Below are positions 43,157-52,452 of a DNA stretch of 64,000 nucleotides, piece by piece. The DNA is from PRS1 sp965250265 (lineage in GTDB: Bacteria > Bacteroidota > Bacteroidia > Flavobacteriales > Flavobacteriaceae): positions 372,001 through 436,000 of the forward strand of contig CBDFNO010000013.1 in the NCBI GenBank assembly GCA_965250265.1. Reading direction: 5' to 3'. Made by a program: the position numbers and the translations under genes. Numbering within the stretch: position 1 is the first letter of the stretch; the number at the start of each line of letters is the position of its first letter. The notes beneath the pieces are model-generated. The model saw only the letters and a list, made by a program, of their open reading frames with translations, was not told where the DNA came from and searched no databases.

Positions 43157-43190
43157 AAAAGGCTTCTTTGCATACATGAAGAAGTCTTTT
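43157..43190 (+). terminator. Hairpin terminator after the TonB_C gene
   Basis: AAAAGGCTTCTT / AAGAAGTCTTTT, a 12-bp stem with one G-U pair and a 10-nt loop; the right arm ends in TTTT. Confidence 0.55.
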
Positions 43191-43231
43191 CAAGTTAATG
43201 ACTCCTTTAATCATTAAATAAAAATACACAT

Positions 43232-43257
43232 AATAACATGTATAGTTTAAACGAAAC
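43232..43257. repeat. Cassette right-boundary E (short form)
   Basis: ATAACATGTATA then GTTTAAACGAAAC (43245-43257), followed 3 bp later by the stop codon of the SRPBCC gene. The same arrangement (CGAAAC then the SRPBCC end) occurs at 41155. Confidence 0.6.
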
Positions 43258-43260
43258 TTT

Positions 43261-43650
43261 TTATTTACTATACTCAAAATACGCTTTCATAGGCTGGAAA
43301 TAGTGTTCTTCCCAACCTTTAATATAGTGTTCGCCACTTTCAGGAACTTTGCTATGGGTTAAGATTAATTCTGTTCCGCCATCTATTTCGGTGAGTATAA
43401 TCTCTATTTGGGAATCATTTTCGGCTTCTACAAACTGTGATGTTCTCCATGATTGTACAATTCTGTTATATGGTTCTAAAGCTAAGTTCTCACCTACAAT
43501 ATAACCATCCCAGGCAGTAAATTTATCTCCAACTTTATCTGAAGTATAAGCAGCGCCACCGGTCATTTTAGTATGTCCTTGAGTACTTAACCATGCTTTG
43601 TAAATTTGCTTGGTTGTTGCCTTAATATTTGTTTTTAATGTAAACTCCAT
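43261..43650 (-). CDS. SRPBCC/AHSA1-type protein
   Basis: 129 residues covering one START/Bet v1-like domain: FTLKTNIKATTKQIYKAWLS at the start, GDKFTAWDGYIVGENLALEP in the centre, and the terminal helix EEHYFQPMKAYFEYSK. These AHSA1-related proteins bind small hydrophobic ligands or act like Hsp90 co-chaperones; the specific role is unknown. Its 3' end is duplicated at 41155-41257, and the stop codon lies just 3 bp from a cassette boundary, so this gene marks an insertion site. Confidence 0.9.
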   Translation of the reverse strand: MEFTLKTNIKATTKQIYKAWLSTQGHTKMTGGAAYTSDKVGDKFTAWDGYIVGENLALEPYNRIVQSWRTSQFVEAENDSQIEIILTEIDGGTELILTHSKVPESGEHYIKGWEEHYFQPMKAYFEYSK

Positions 43651-43737
43651 GAGTTGTTATTTTTTAAACTTACTAATTATCTTTAGAAAGTAAAACTAAT
43701 ATGAAATAAAAATATTGGTCTTGACACATTAACAGTA

Positions 43738-43767
43738 TCTTGAATACACATATTATTCCTATTTTTG
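43738..43767 (+). promoter_or_regulatory. fabD promoter
   Basis: TATTTTTG (43760-43767) is an exact TAnnTTTG -7 match 20 bp before the ATG; TTG at 43739-43741 lies 18 bp upstream, suitable as the -33 element of a Bacteroidota promoter. Confidence 0.55.
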
Positions 43768-43787
43768 CAGCATTAAAATAAGAACAC

Positions 43788-44681
43788 ATGAACGCATATA
43801 TATTTCCAGGTCAAGGCGCACAGTTTTCAGGGATGGGTTTAGACCTTTATGAGTACTCACCTTTAGCACAAGAACTATTTGAACAAGCGAATCATATACT
43901 TGGGTTTAATATTACAGACATCATGTTTGAAGGTTCTGCTGAAGACCTTAAACAAACTAAAGTTACCCAACCAGCCATTTTTTTGCACTCCGTTATTTTA
44001 GCAAAAACTTTAGGTGACAGTTTTAAACCAGATATGGTTGCCGGACATTCACTTGGAGAATTTTCGGCCTTAGTTACTAATGAAGCATTAAACTTCGAAG
44101 ATGGTTTAAAACTCGTATCACAACGTGCTCTTGCGATGCAAAAAGCCTGTGAAATACAGCCAAGTACAATGGCTGCTGTATTGGGTTTAGATGATGCCGT
44201 TGTAGAAAAGATATGTGCATCTACAGAAGGTATTGTAGTTGCAGCAAATTATAATTGTCCAGGACAATTGGTGATTTCAGGTGATATTGATGCTATAAAT
44301 AGAGCATGTGAAACCTTAAAAGAAGAAGGTGCTCGTCGTGCTTTAGTGCTTCCTGTCGGTGGTGCTTTTCATTCGCCTTTAATGGAACCAGCTCGGGAAG
44401 AATTAGCTGCCGCTATTGAAAACACAATGTTTAGCAAGCCCAATTGCCCAATATATCAAAATGTTACTGCAAATGCTGTTACAGATGAAACTGCCATTAA
44501 AGCAAATTTAATTTCGCAGTTAACGTCTCCTGTACGTTGGACGCAATCAATTCAACAAATGATTGCCGATGGCGCAACGCATTTTACCGAAGTTGGTCCA
44601 GGAAAAGTATTACAAGGTTTAGTTCGAAAAATTAATAGAGAAGTCGAAACAGCTTCAGCAATTTTTGAAACCCAAGCTTAA
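43788..44681 (+). CDS. fabD: Malonyl-CoA:ACP transacylase
   Basis: 297 residues. Starts MNAYIFPGQGAQFSGMG; the serine nucleophile is Ser88 in VAGHSLGEFSALV, the Gln/Arg region reads SQRALAMQKAC, and the catalytic His lies in GGAFHSPLM. C-terminal FTEVGPGKVLQGLVRKINRE is typical. It loads malonyl groups onto acyl carrier protein for type II fatty acid synthesis in the cytoplasm. 1 bp separates its stop from lspA, so the two are co-transcribed. Confidence 0.97.
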   Translation: MNAYIFPGQGAQFSGMGLDLYEYSPLAQELFEQANHILGFNITDIMFEGSAEDLKQTKVTQPAIFLHSVILAKTLGDSFKPDMVAGHSLGEFSALVTNEALNFEDGLKLVSQRALAMQKACEIQPSTMAAVLGLDDAVVEKICASTEGIVVAANYNCPGQLVISGDIDAINRACETLKEEGARRALVLPVGGAFHSPLMEPAREELAAAIENTMFSKPNCPIYQNVTANAVTDETAIKANLISQLTSPVRWTQSIQQMIADGATHFTEVGPGKVLQGLVRKINREVETASAIFETQA

Positions 44682-44682
44682 T

Positions 44683-45171
44683 ATGAAATTATCACGACGT
44701 TCGGTCTTTATAATTATAATAATAATTTTAAATAGTGCTATTGACCAAATCTCAAAATTTTGGGTTATAGCAAATTTTGAAAAGGAGAAAGTATATCAAC
44801 TTATTGGCGATTATTTTATCATAAAAAATGTTAAAAACCCTGGTGCTTTTCTGGGTATGGGAAGCGAATTAAATGCACCCTTAAAACTAGTTTTACTCAT
44901 TATATTACCAATTGTTGTATTAGGTTTTGTATTACGTTATGTGTTTAGAGATAAAACCATTGATAAACTTTCGCTCATAGGATTTTCTTGTATTCTAGGT
45001 GGTGGATTTGCGAATATTTATGATAGAATTCGATATGGTGAAGTTACCGATTTTTTTCATATTGATTTAGGAGGGGTCTTTAGAACTGGCATTTTTAATA
45101 TGGCAGATCTTTCAGTAACCACAGGAATGATTATGATACTTATAGCAAGTTTTATTTATAGAAAAAAATAA
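44683..45171 (+). CDS. lspA: Signal peptidase II (lipoprotein)
   Basis: Start taken at ATG 44683 (162 residues), one base after the fabD stop; the TTG at 44665 lies inside fabD. Four helices are predicted. The aspartyl protease motifs are present: GGGFANIYDRIRYGEVTDFF and FNMADLSVTTG, whose Asp residues form the catalytic dyad, with the family's NSAIDQISKFWV and NPGAFLG upstream. It cleaves prolipoproteins ahead of the lipidated Cys in the inner membrane; at least six lipoproteins in this window would be substrates. It ends exactly where the convergent amidohydrolase gene ends. Confidence 0.95.
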   Translation: MKLSRRSVFIIIIIILNSAIDQISKFWVIANFEKEKVYQLIGDYFIIKNVKNPGAFLGMGSELNAPLKLVLLIILPIVVLGFVLRYVFRDKTIDKLSLIGFSCILGGGFANIYDRIRYGEVTDFFHIDLGGVFRTGIFNMADLSVTTGMIMILIASFIYRKK

Positions 45172-46446
45172 TTATTCTTTATATATTTTTCCTTCTTTCA
45201 TTACAAAAATAACATTTTCCATAGTGTTAATGTTTTGAGTTGGATCTTCATTTGTTGCAACAATATCTGCTAAAAATCCAACAGCAATTTGTCCAAGATT
45301 GTCCAATTCTAAAACTTTAGCATTTGTAATAGTTGCCGATTGTATAGTTTCGATTGCAGGCATTCCAGCTTCAACCATATAACCAAATTCTTTTCCGTTT
45401 TGTCCATGATCAAAAACGCCTGCATCAGTACCGAAAGCAATAGGCACTCCTTTACTATAGGCCTTTCTGAAAGTATCCTGAATTTTAGGGCCAATAGCTA
45501 ATGCTTTAGGAACAATTATTTCTGGAAAATAACCCTTGATTTTTGCTTTGGCTTCCACAGACTTTCCTGCAGTAATTGTTGGTACATAATATACATTGTG
45601 TTCTTTCATCAACTCCATGGTTTCTTCGCTCATTAAAGTACCATGTTCTATGGTTTTTACACCTCCTAAAATAGCACGCTGCATACCTTCATCTCCGTGA
45701 GCATGTGCAGCTACATGCATTCCGTAATCTTTAGCTGTTTCGCATATAGCTTTAATTTCTTCTAAAGTGAATTGAGGGTTTTGACCACTTTTAGCAACAC
45801 TTAGTACTCCTCCTGTTGCTGTGATCTTAATCCAATCTGCACCATTTTTATAGCGCTGTCTTACTGCTTTTTTGGCATCATCAACGCTATTTACAACACC
45901 TTCTTTTGGGCCTGGATCTCCCATTAAGACTTTACTTCTTCCGTTTGTTGGATCTGCATGGCCACCAGTTGTACCTAAAGCCTTTTCTACTGTTAAAATT
46001 CTTGGCCCTATAACCTTATATTGATTTATGGCATTTCGCAAAGAAACGTTAACGCCACTACCTCCTAAATCTCTAACAGTTGTAAAACCTGCCATTAGTG
46101 TAGTTTTAGCATAATTTTGTGCATTAAAAGCGACATCAGCGTCATTAAGTATAAAAGGCTCAACATAACTTTTTGGACTTAATTCTCCTTCTATATGAAC
46201 ATGCATATCAATCAATCCGGGCATTACAGTTTTACCCTTTAAATCTACAATAGTATCTTCAGAATTTTCTGATACCACAAAACCATCTTGAATTGATAAA
46301 ATGGTTTTACCTGAAACTACAATGGTTTTATTTGTGAGTACTATGCCATTTTCGGTATCTATTAATTTTCCGCAATGTAAATAGGTGTTTTGCGCTGTAA
46401 TACTAAAAGAGAAGATTGTTACTACTAGAAAAAGAATTTTTTTCAT
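45172..46446 (-). CDS. Secreted amidohydrolase (imidazolonepropionase/prolidase-like)
   Basis: 424 residues with signal peptide ending SITA-QN. TIM-barrel amidohydrolase with metal ligands HVH (His82, His84 in GLIDMHVHIEG), a Lys in WIKITATGG, His in HVAAHAHG and TIEHGT, and Asp in AFGTDAG. This is the subgroup annotated as Xaa-Pro dipeptidase or imidazolonepropionase-like enzymes; the exporting signal argues for periplasmic peptide or amide hydrolysis. The convergent lspA stop codon is immediately adjacent, with no bases between the two coding regions. Confidence 0.9.
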   Translation of the reverse strand: MKKILFLVVTIFSFSITAQNTYLHCGKLIDTENGIVLTNKTIVVSGKTILSIQDGFVVSENSEDTIVDLKGKTVMPGLIDMHVHIEGELSPKSYVEPFILNDADVAFNAQNYAKTTLMAGFTTVRDLGGSGVNVSLRNAINQYKVIGPRILTVEKALGTTGGHADPTNGRSKVLMGDPGPKEGVVNSVDDAKKAVRQRYKNGADWIKITATGGVLSVAKSGQNPQFTLEEIKAICETAKDYGMHVAAHAHGDEGMQRAILGGVKTIEHGTLMSEETMELMKEHNVYYVPTITAGKSVEAKAKIKGYFPEIIVPKALAIGPKIQDTFRKAYSKGVPIAFGTDAGVFDHGQNGKEFGYMVEAGMPAIETIQSATITNAKVLELDNLGQIAVGFLADIVATNEDPTQNINTMENVIFVMKEGKIYKE

Positions 46447-46566
46447 GATTGTTTGGTTAGAAGTTAATATTTATTAAAAACTTCTAATTTAGGAAAATTT
46501 TCTGATGTGCAGCTCACTAAATTCAAGTACAACAGTAATTACAAAAGAAGCTGTCTATAAAAACAA

Positions 46567-46598
46567 AAATCTCCGAGAAATACAACTCTCGGAGATTT
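46567..46598 (-). terminator. Terminator of the SusCD operon
   Basis: Perfect 12-bp stem AAATCTCCGAGA / TCTCGGAGATTT with an 8-nt loop, 53 bp beyond the last gene of the minus-strand operon; T-rich DNA (TTTTTGTTT) follows on the minus strand. Confidence 0.85.
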
Positions 46599-46650
46599 AA
46601 AACTATCTTTGTATAATCTTTAATGTTATTTAGAACTTGTCAAATTTTCT

Positions 46651-47532
46651 TTATTGCTTAGTCCAAACTGATTCGGCAAACACAAATCCACTAGCGACTT
46701 GTACACTCCATGTCCCATCTTCATTTACAACACCTGTAAAAGTTATAAGATCGCCACAACAATCAGGTGATGACCCACCTAAAGTTCCACAAACATCAGT
46801 TATATTTCCACCTGAAGCGTCACCACATATACCAAATGGTCCACAAAACAAACCGTCATAGGCACCTCCTGAATAGTCAGATAAGCCGTATGAACCACCA
46901 CCATTATCAGTGACAATTACTGTATATTGGTAATCTGTAATAGGGGCTACTCCACAACATCCTATTCCTGTACTAGATACTAAATAAGTTCCACTAATAT
47001 CAGAAGGACAAGAAACCGGGTAATTTATAACTGTAGTAAATAATACAGTTGTTTGTATGTTTGTACCTGTACCACTAGAACCATCAGGGTCTACTATATT
47101 TAAAACTCTACCATCGGGCATCGTAAATCTTGTTGTAATGGTTAAAACATCTCCAAGTAAAATATCTGCAGTACTAGTTAGTTCTGCAAAAGCAGCAACA
47201 ATATCATTAGTCGTAACTGTGTAATCTTGAGGCAAACTTACATTGCTAAATAAAGTACTATTGTATACAGATCCTGCCAATGTAGTATAAACACCAACAA
47301 TATCTGTAGTAGCTGGATTACCTTGTGCAATCTCTGCACTAAACTCCAGAGTTATGTTTTCGCCGCTATTAAGCCTTACAAGGTCAATAATACCCTCTGA
47401 TCCAGCAGCTTTAACCATATTTGGAACAGCACCTTCATCTAAAGGAATTACCGAAGTCCCTCCATCGTCCTCACAAGAAACGCCAAGAACAGTAATCATA
47501 ATTGTAAGTAATATTAATTTTATGTTTTTCAT
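46651..47532 (-). CDS. Cys-rich lipoprotein, third gene of the SusCD operon
   Basis: 293 residues; lipobox VLGVSC (Cys20). The first half is low in Cys and beta-rich, comparable to SusE/F-like surface lipoproteins but not clearly homologous. The second half contains about nine Cys clustered in short Gly/Asp-rich loops (SCPSDISG, IGCCGVAP, LFCGPFGICGD, DVCGTLGG, DCCGD), an unusual pattern for this kind of protein and suggestive of several disulfides on the cell surface. Last gene after SusC and SusD (12 bp spacing to SusD), so probably a surface ligand-binding partner for the same substrate. Confidence 0.82.
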   Translation of the reverse strand: MKNIKLILLTIMITVLGVSCEDDGGTSVIPLDEGAVPNMVKAAGSEGIIDLVRLNSGENITLEFSAEIAQGNPATTDIVGVYTTLAGSVYNSTLFSNVSLPQDYTVTTNDIVAAFAELTSTADILLGDVLTITTRFTMPDGRVLNIVDPDGSSGTGTNIQTTVLFTTVINYPVSCPSDISGTYLVSSTGIGCCGVAPITDYQYTVIVTDNGGGSYGLSDYSGGAYDGLFCGPFGICGDASGGNITDVCGTLGGSSPDCCGDLITFTGVVNEDGTWSVQVASGFVFAESVWTKQ

Positions 47533-47544
47533 AATATTTTATTT

Positions 47545-49242
47545 TTAATTATTCCAGAATACTTTAAATGCAGTCGGATCTTTTTGAGCCGGAGCATTTT
47601 GATTAAGATTTAATTCATTTTGAGGCCAGAAAAACGTGTGCTGAAAATTGTTGTTCAATACTGTTTCACTATCCGTTAGTGGCCAAGCATCTTCGTTATC
47701 TAATTGATATTCTGGTGAAGGTCCTAATGGATCAGCCAAAATAGGATAACCTGTTCTTCTAAAATCATTAAATTGATCCATAGGATCTCCAAATGTGGCA
47801 ACCCATTTTTGGGTCATAATAATTTCTAATTGTTTTGCAGGACTTGCGGCAGCATATTCTGAATTTATATTAGCTATAAATGAAACAACATTAGCTGATC
47901 CTGATAATACAGGTACAGTTTGTGTAGTTCCTGTTCCAGCAACAACTTGATCTACTTTTGCAAAACTCGCAATCATAGCATCGTTTAACTTTGATGCAGA
48001 ATCCCCTGCTAATAACCCAACTTGCATAAGTTCAGATTGAACATATAGAAATTCATCATAAGTAAACATTCTTCGTGGAGCTACACCAGTTCCACTAGCT
48101 ATAGTTCTTGCAAAACCTAGACCATCATCATAATGACCTCCAGAAGGGAATATTCCCGGAAAAGTAGCATCGCTTTGTACAGCATGGTCTCTATCTGGTC
48201 CAATACTACCAAAACGTATTGTGAAAAACCCTGTGGATGAATCCCAATAATCAGCGTGCGGATCTCCAGTGCTAGCGTCTCCTTGATCTCTAGGAAATTG
48301 TCCTGGCACTAATTGATTAGCCCAATAGTAAGGAATTCTTGGATCTTCGATCCCATTATGAATGTTTGGATTCCATCCTTTTAAAATTTCATAAAACCAA
48401 GGGCTAACATAATATGTTACTTGCGCTCCACCATAAGCTCCTCTAAATAATTGATTACGTTCATCTAATGGTGCTATTGTTCCAGTATGATTAAATTGAA
48501 AATCATCCGCATTAGATGTAAAGAAATTATTTTCGGCTACCAAGGCATTAAAATCCGATTGATTAAACAGTGAAGACAGTCGTATCTGGTTATATAACTT
48601 TAATTTAAAAGAATTTGCAAACTTAGTCCATTGTGCGGCCGAACCACCATAGAAGAAATCATCTATGCCTGGAACTAGTCCTTCTCCACTATTTACATTT
48701 GATTTTCCTTCCGCTAATAAATCTAATACAGATTGGTATATAGCTTCTCCATTATCAAAGATTGGACTAACTGTACCTTCTTTTAACAAAGTAGCTTCTG
48801 TAAAGGGAACATCTCCCCACATATCTACAGCAACTGACATCATGTAAGCCTTAAGTATTTGTGTAATCCCCTTATAAACTCTGTCTCCACTTTCGTCTGC
48901 TTGAGAAATAAGAGTTTCCATATCTGTCAAAGCTAGATAAACATTATTCCAGTCATTATTTAATAAAACATTAGCTGCCGTTGTACCATATTGGTCCTGC
49001 TCATTTCTGGAAACTGTTTGGTGCGTGTATACTGAAAGCATATCACCACTGAAAAAGTTAAAATCTGCTAAACTAGCAACCGTTATTTCAATATTAGGCA
49101 ATAATTGACTTAAAGGCGCAGAAGTTGGGTTGTCTGTGTCTGTATCTACATCTAAATAATCATTACAACCCAAGAAGGATACTGATATAATTAATACAGA
49201 TAAATAGTATTTTAAATACCTTTTTATTTTTATGTTTTTCAT
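47545..49242 (-). CDS. SusD/RagB-family outer-membrane lipoprotein
   Basis: 565 residues; signal with VSFLGC lipobox, then NDYLDVDTDTDNPTSAPLSQ, the typical N-terminus of the SusD-like_2 group. Conserved helical repeats include NNDWNNVYLALTDMETLI, YKGITQILKAYMMSVAVDMW (then GDVPFTEA) and the C-terminal QKWVATFGDPMDQFNDFRRT. It forms the surface lid of a SusC barrel and captures the nutrient. The group is commonly linked with peptide or glycan uptake; no carbohydrate-active enzyme is nearby, so a peptide or other oligomer is possible. 10 bp from susC. Confidence 0.95.
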   Translation of the reverse strand: MKNIKIKRYLKYYLSVLIISVSFLGCNDYLDVDTDTDNPTSAPLSQLLPNIEITVASLADFNFFSGDMLSVYTHQTVSRNEQDQYGTTAANVLLNNDWNNVYLALTDMETLISQADESGDRVYKGITQILKAYMMSVAVDMWGDVPFTEATLLKEGTVSPIFDNGEAIYQSVLDLLAEGKSNVNSGEGLVPGIDDFFYGGSAAQWTKFANSFKLKLYNQIRLSSLFNQSDFNALVAENNFFTSNADDFQFNHTGTIAPLDERNQLFRGAYGGAQVTYYVSPWFYEILKGWNPNIHNGIEDPRIPYYWANQLVPGQFPRDQGDASTGDPHADYWDSSTGFFTIRFGSIGPDRDHAVQSDATFPGIFPSGGHYDDGLGFARTIASGTGVAPRRMFTYDEFLYVQSELMQVGLLAGDSASKLNDAMIASFAKVDQVVAGTGTTQTVPVLSGSANVVSFIANINSEYAAASPAKQLEIIMTQKWVATFGDPMDQFNDFRRTGYPILADPLGPSPEYQLDNEDAWPLTDSETVLNNNFQHTFFWPQNELNLNQNAPAQKDPTAFKVFWNN

Positions 49243-49252
49243 GCTTTTTTAT

Positions 49253-52200
49253 TTAAAAAGTTAAATTAAGTTTAAATCCATAGCGTTTTGATGTTGGTGC
49301 TGAAGAGTTTTCAATACCTTGAATTCTTCCAGAACCAAAAGATGTAACTTCAGGATCGTAATTAGTATATTTTGGAACATTTGGTGCAAAATACCATAGA
49401 TTATTACCAAATGCACTTAAAGTAATTTTTCCAAAAGGTGTCTTTTCTAACCATTTCGCAGGTACATCATAAGATAAACTCAATTCTCGTAAACGATATA
49501 CTGTTCCATCATATACTGAACCTTCGTCAGTTGTGTTAATACCAAAAGTATTACCACCTGCTGGTGAAAAGTATAATTCGTTCATATCAATTTGAGTTGT
49601 GTTCGGAATTTGATTTCCGGCTCCATCTAATATAGGATTCCCAGCACCATCGCCTAAAAATCCCGGGATTATAAAAGTACGTTCTCTGTCTTCAGTATCT
49701 TTAGTCACGCCTCTTCCTAACATAGAGTTTAAACTTATAGATTGAATATCTCCACCTTCTCTCCAATCAAATTGAGCTCGTAAAGTCAAGCTTTTATATT
49801 TAAATGTATTAATGAATCCCATTTTAAAATCTGGATTTGGGTCTCCAATAACTCCATTTTGTAAATCTTGAATTATACCACCTCCAGCTTCATTAATAAG
49901 ATACTCTCCATTTGCATCTCTCGCAAAACGAGTCCCAAAAAATACGCCAAAAGGTTCTCCAACAATAGCATGAGCGACTTGATTTCCATCAAATCGAATT
50001 CTCTCTAATCCATCGATCAACTCTGTAACCTCATTTTTATTTTTTGTGAAGGATGTAAATAGACTCCATTTAAAATTATCTGTTTGAATAGGAACCAATG
50101 TTAGCCCAATTTCTATACCAGTGTTTTCCATTTCACCAATATTAGTATTGAATGTTGTGAAACCGCTACTAGATGGTACACTAACTGGAGAAATTAAGTC
50201 AGTTGTTGTTTTTTTATACCAGTTAAAATCAATCGCTATTCTTCTATTAAAGAATTCTAAATCTGCACCAATTTCAAACTCATTTGTAAATTCAGGTGTA
50301 ATCTGCTGATCACCTAAACTTGCTCTATTACCGATAACAGGAACTGATGCAAATGGGGTTCCTAATGCAAATGTTGTATTTAAAAATTCAGCGGGTGCAT
50401 CATTACCAACTGAAGCATAACCACCCCTAATTTTAGCAAATGTTAATACATCGCTATTGAGTTCGAATGCATCAGTAACAATAAATGACAAACTTGAAGC
50501 CCAATAAAAATAGGAACGATTATCTAATGGCAATGTAGAACTCCAATCGTTTCTTCCTGTACCATTTAAAAATAAATAATCTTTATAGGATAAAGTCAAA
50601 TCTGCAAAAGCACCTACATTACGTTTTCTAGAATATGAATCTGCCAAAGAAGATACAGTTACTGTATTAGCAAGATTAAAAATTCCAGGAGAAATAAAAG
50701 TTGTACCCAATACGGCATCACGCTTAAATGTGTTTTGTAAAGTATTGATACCAGTAATGGCAGTTAAACCAATTTCTTCAGTTAAATCATAATCAAAATT
50801 TATTAAGAATGTTGATTCAAGATCTTCAATAACAACCGAATCCAATGTAAGAGTACCACCTGTTGCAAGAGATGCACGAGAGCCAATATCTCGAATTTGT
50901 TTTCTAGCTAAACTATATTTATTATAACCTACTCTAAAAGATGCTGAAATATTATCATTAATTGGTATTCCCAAGCTTAAATTGGTAACAATTCTGTTAC
51001 TATCAGTAATAATTTGATCATGTTTCCAAGACCAAAGAGGGTGATCCCAACCGTTATTTGGGGTTACAGAAGCACCAGTTACAGGATGTTCAAAAGGTAA
51101 AGATAAATCCCAGGTTCTACCAAGCCATAATGCTCTGGCAAAAGAAGATGCAGATCCGCCAAACTGGTTATTACCAAAGAAGCCTCCAACTTGGTTCGTA
51201 TCAGAATACATTATAGAACCTCCTAAAGTAAAATTATTAGGAAGTTTAAAATTACCTCCAGTCGAAAAAGAAGTTCTATCATAAGTGTTAAAAGGAATAT
51301 AACCTTCTTGAGCTAAATCTGATAAAGTCACACTAAAACTTCCATCGTTATTTCCATAAGAAACCGTAACTGAATTATCATTAATTACTCCTGTTCTAAA
51401 TATGTCTTTAACATTATTTGGTTGCGCTACATAAGGTATTGTTGGTCCAAATAAATCGGGAAAAGCATTTAAAAGATTTGGCCAAGTTGGAATTGTTTCC
51501 AAAGTATCAAAAGCAGGACCCCAAGAACCATTCGCATTCACATAACCAAAATTAACACCGTTACCATACTTATTCTGGTATTCTGGAAGATTGGCTATAT
51601 CTTCAAAATACATTCCAGTACTTACATTAACACTAAGCTTGGAATTACCTCCTCCTGTTCTTGTAGATCCAGATTTTGTTGTAATAACTATTACTCCATT
51701 TGTCGCTCTAGATCCATATAATGCTGCTGCTGCTGTACTTTTTAATACACTGATAGATTCTATATTATTAGGATCTAAACTAGAAAGACCAGACTCATAA
51801 CCTCCTCCGCCAGTTGTTTGGCTTGAAGTTGTTATCTGCGTATTATCATAAGCAATACCATCAACAATAAATAAAGGTTGACTTGAGCCACCAATTGATG
51901 TTTGCCCCCTAATATTAATCCTGTTAGAAGCTCCGGCTACGCCACTAGAGAAATTAACATCTACTCCAGCAACTTTCCCTGCCAAAGAACGTATTAGATC
52001 AGGTTCAGAGTTTTCTAGGATTTCTTCAGTTTCAACTTTACTTACAGAATAACCAAGATCTTTAGCATTTCTTTTAATACCAAAAGCAGTTACGACTACT
52101 TCTTCAAGAGCAGAAGCATCTTCTTCCATTGTGACATTAATGGTGTTTGCCGTACCAACTGTTTGTTCAACGGTTTTGAGTCCTATATAAGAAAAGATTA

Positions 52201-52411
52201 AAACATCCTCTACATTCGCATTGATGTTATAATTACCATCAAAATCGGATTGGGTACCATTGGTTGTCCCTTTTACAATAATATTAACCCCAATTAGAGG
52301 TAAACCAGAATTGTCTGTGACAGTTCCAGAGATGGTTTTCTGTTGTGCTAGTACATATGTAATATTAAACATAAATAGCACTAACAACATTAAGCAATTT
52401 TTTAAATTCAT
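49253..52411 (-). CDS. SusC/RagA-family TonB-linked outer membrane transporter
   Basis: 1052 residues. Signal peptide ending VLA-QQ, CarboxypepD_reg domain (about 25-105; ISGTVTDNSGLPLIGVNIIV, GTTNGTQSDFDGNYNI, IGLKTVEQ), the TonB box-like VVVTAFGIKRN, plug domain (RSLAGKVAGVDVNFSSG, RINIRGQTSIGG, LFIVDGIAYDN, SISVLKSTAAAALYGSRATN) and a 22-strand barrel ending FKLNLTF. It imports the ligand caught by the SusD partner using TonB-derived energy. Operon with the SusD and Cys-rich lipoprotein genes; a leader with alternative hairpins precedes it and an AraC-type regulator lies upstream on the same strand. Confidence 0.96.
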   Translation of the reverse strand: MNLKNCLMLLVLFMFNITYVLAQQKTISGTVTDNSGLPLIGVNIIVKGTTNGTQSDFDGNYNINANVEDVLIFSYIGLKTVEQTVGTANTINVTMEEDASALEEVVVTAFGIKRNAKDLGYSVSKVETEEILENSEPDLIRSLAGKVAGVDVNFSSGVAGASNRINIRGQTSIGGSSQPLFIVDGIAYDNTQITTSSQTTGGGGYESGLSSLDPNNIESISVLKSTAAAALYGSRATNGVIVITTKSGSTRTGGGNSKLSVNVSTGMYFEDIANLPEYQNKYGNGVNFGYVNANGSWGPAFDTLETIPTWPNLLNAFPDLFGPTIPYVAQPNNVKDIFRTGVINDNSVTVSYGNNDGSFSVTLSDLAQEGYIPFNTYDRTSFSTGGNFKLPNNFTLGGSIMYSDTNQVGGFFGNNQFGGSASSFARALWLGRTWDLSLPFEHPVTGASVTPNNGWDHPLWSWKHDQIITDSNRIVTNLSLGIPINDNISASFRVGYNKYSLARKQIRDIGSRASLATGGTLTLDSVVIEDLESTFLINFDYDLTEEIGLTAITGINTLQNTFKRDAVLGTTFISPGIFNLANTVTVSSLADSYSRKRNVGAFADLTLSYKDYLFLNGTGRNDWSSTLPLDNRSYFYWASSLSFIVTDAFELNSDVLTFAKIRGGYASVGNDAPAEFLNTTFALGTPFASVPVIGNRASLGDQQITPEFTNEFEIGADLEFFNRRIAIDFNWYKKTTTDLISPVSVPSSSGFTTFNTNIGEMENTGIEIGLTLVPIQTDNFKWSLFTSFTKNKNEVTELIDGLERIRFDGNQVAHAIVGEPFGVFFGTRFARDANGEYLINEAGGGIIQDLQNGVIGDPNPDFKMGFINTFKYKSLTLRAQFDWREGGDIQSISLNSMLGRGVTKDTEDRERTFIIPGFLGDGAGNPILDGAGNQIPNTTQIDMNELYFSPAGGNTFGINTTDEGSVYDGTVYRLRELSLSYDVPAKWLEKTPFGKITLSAFGNNLWYFAPNVPKYTNYDPEVTSFGSGRIQGIENSSAPTSKRYGFKLNLTF

Positions 52412-52452
52412 AAAATTTGTTTTGGTTAAAAAATTTGTTAGTGCAAATGAAG

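Noticed and set aside
17599..43257. Insertion sequences or prophage
   Set aside because: No transposase, integrase, terminase or structural phage gene was found; the amidase at 25857 stands alone.
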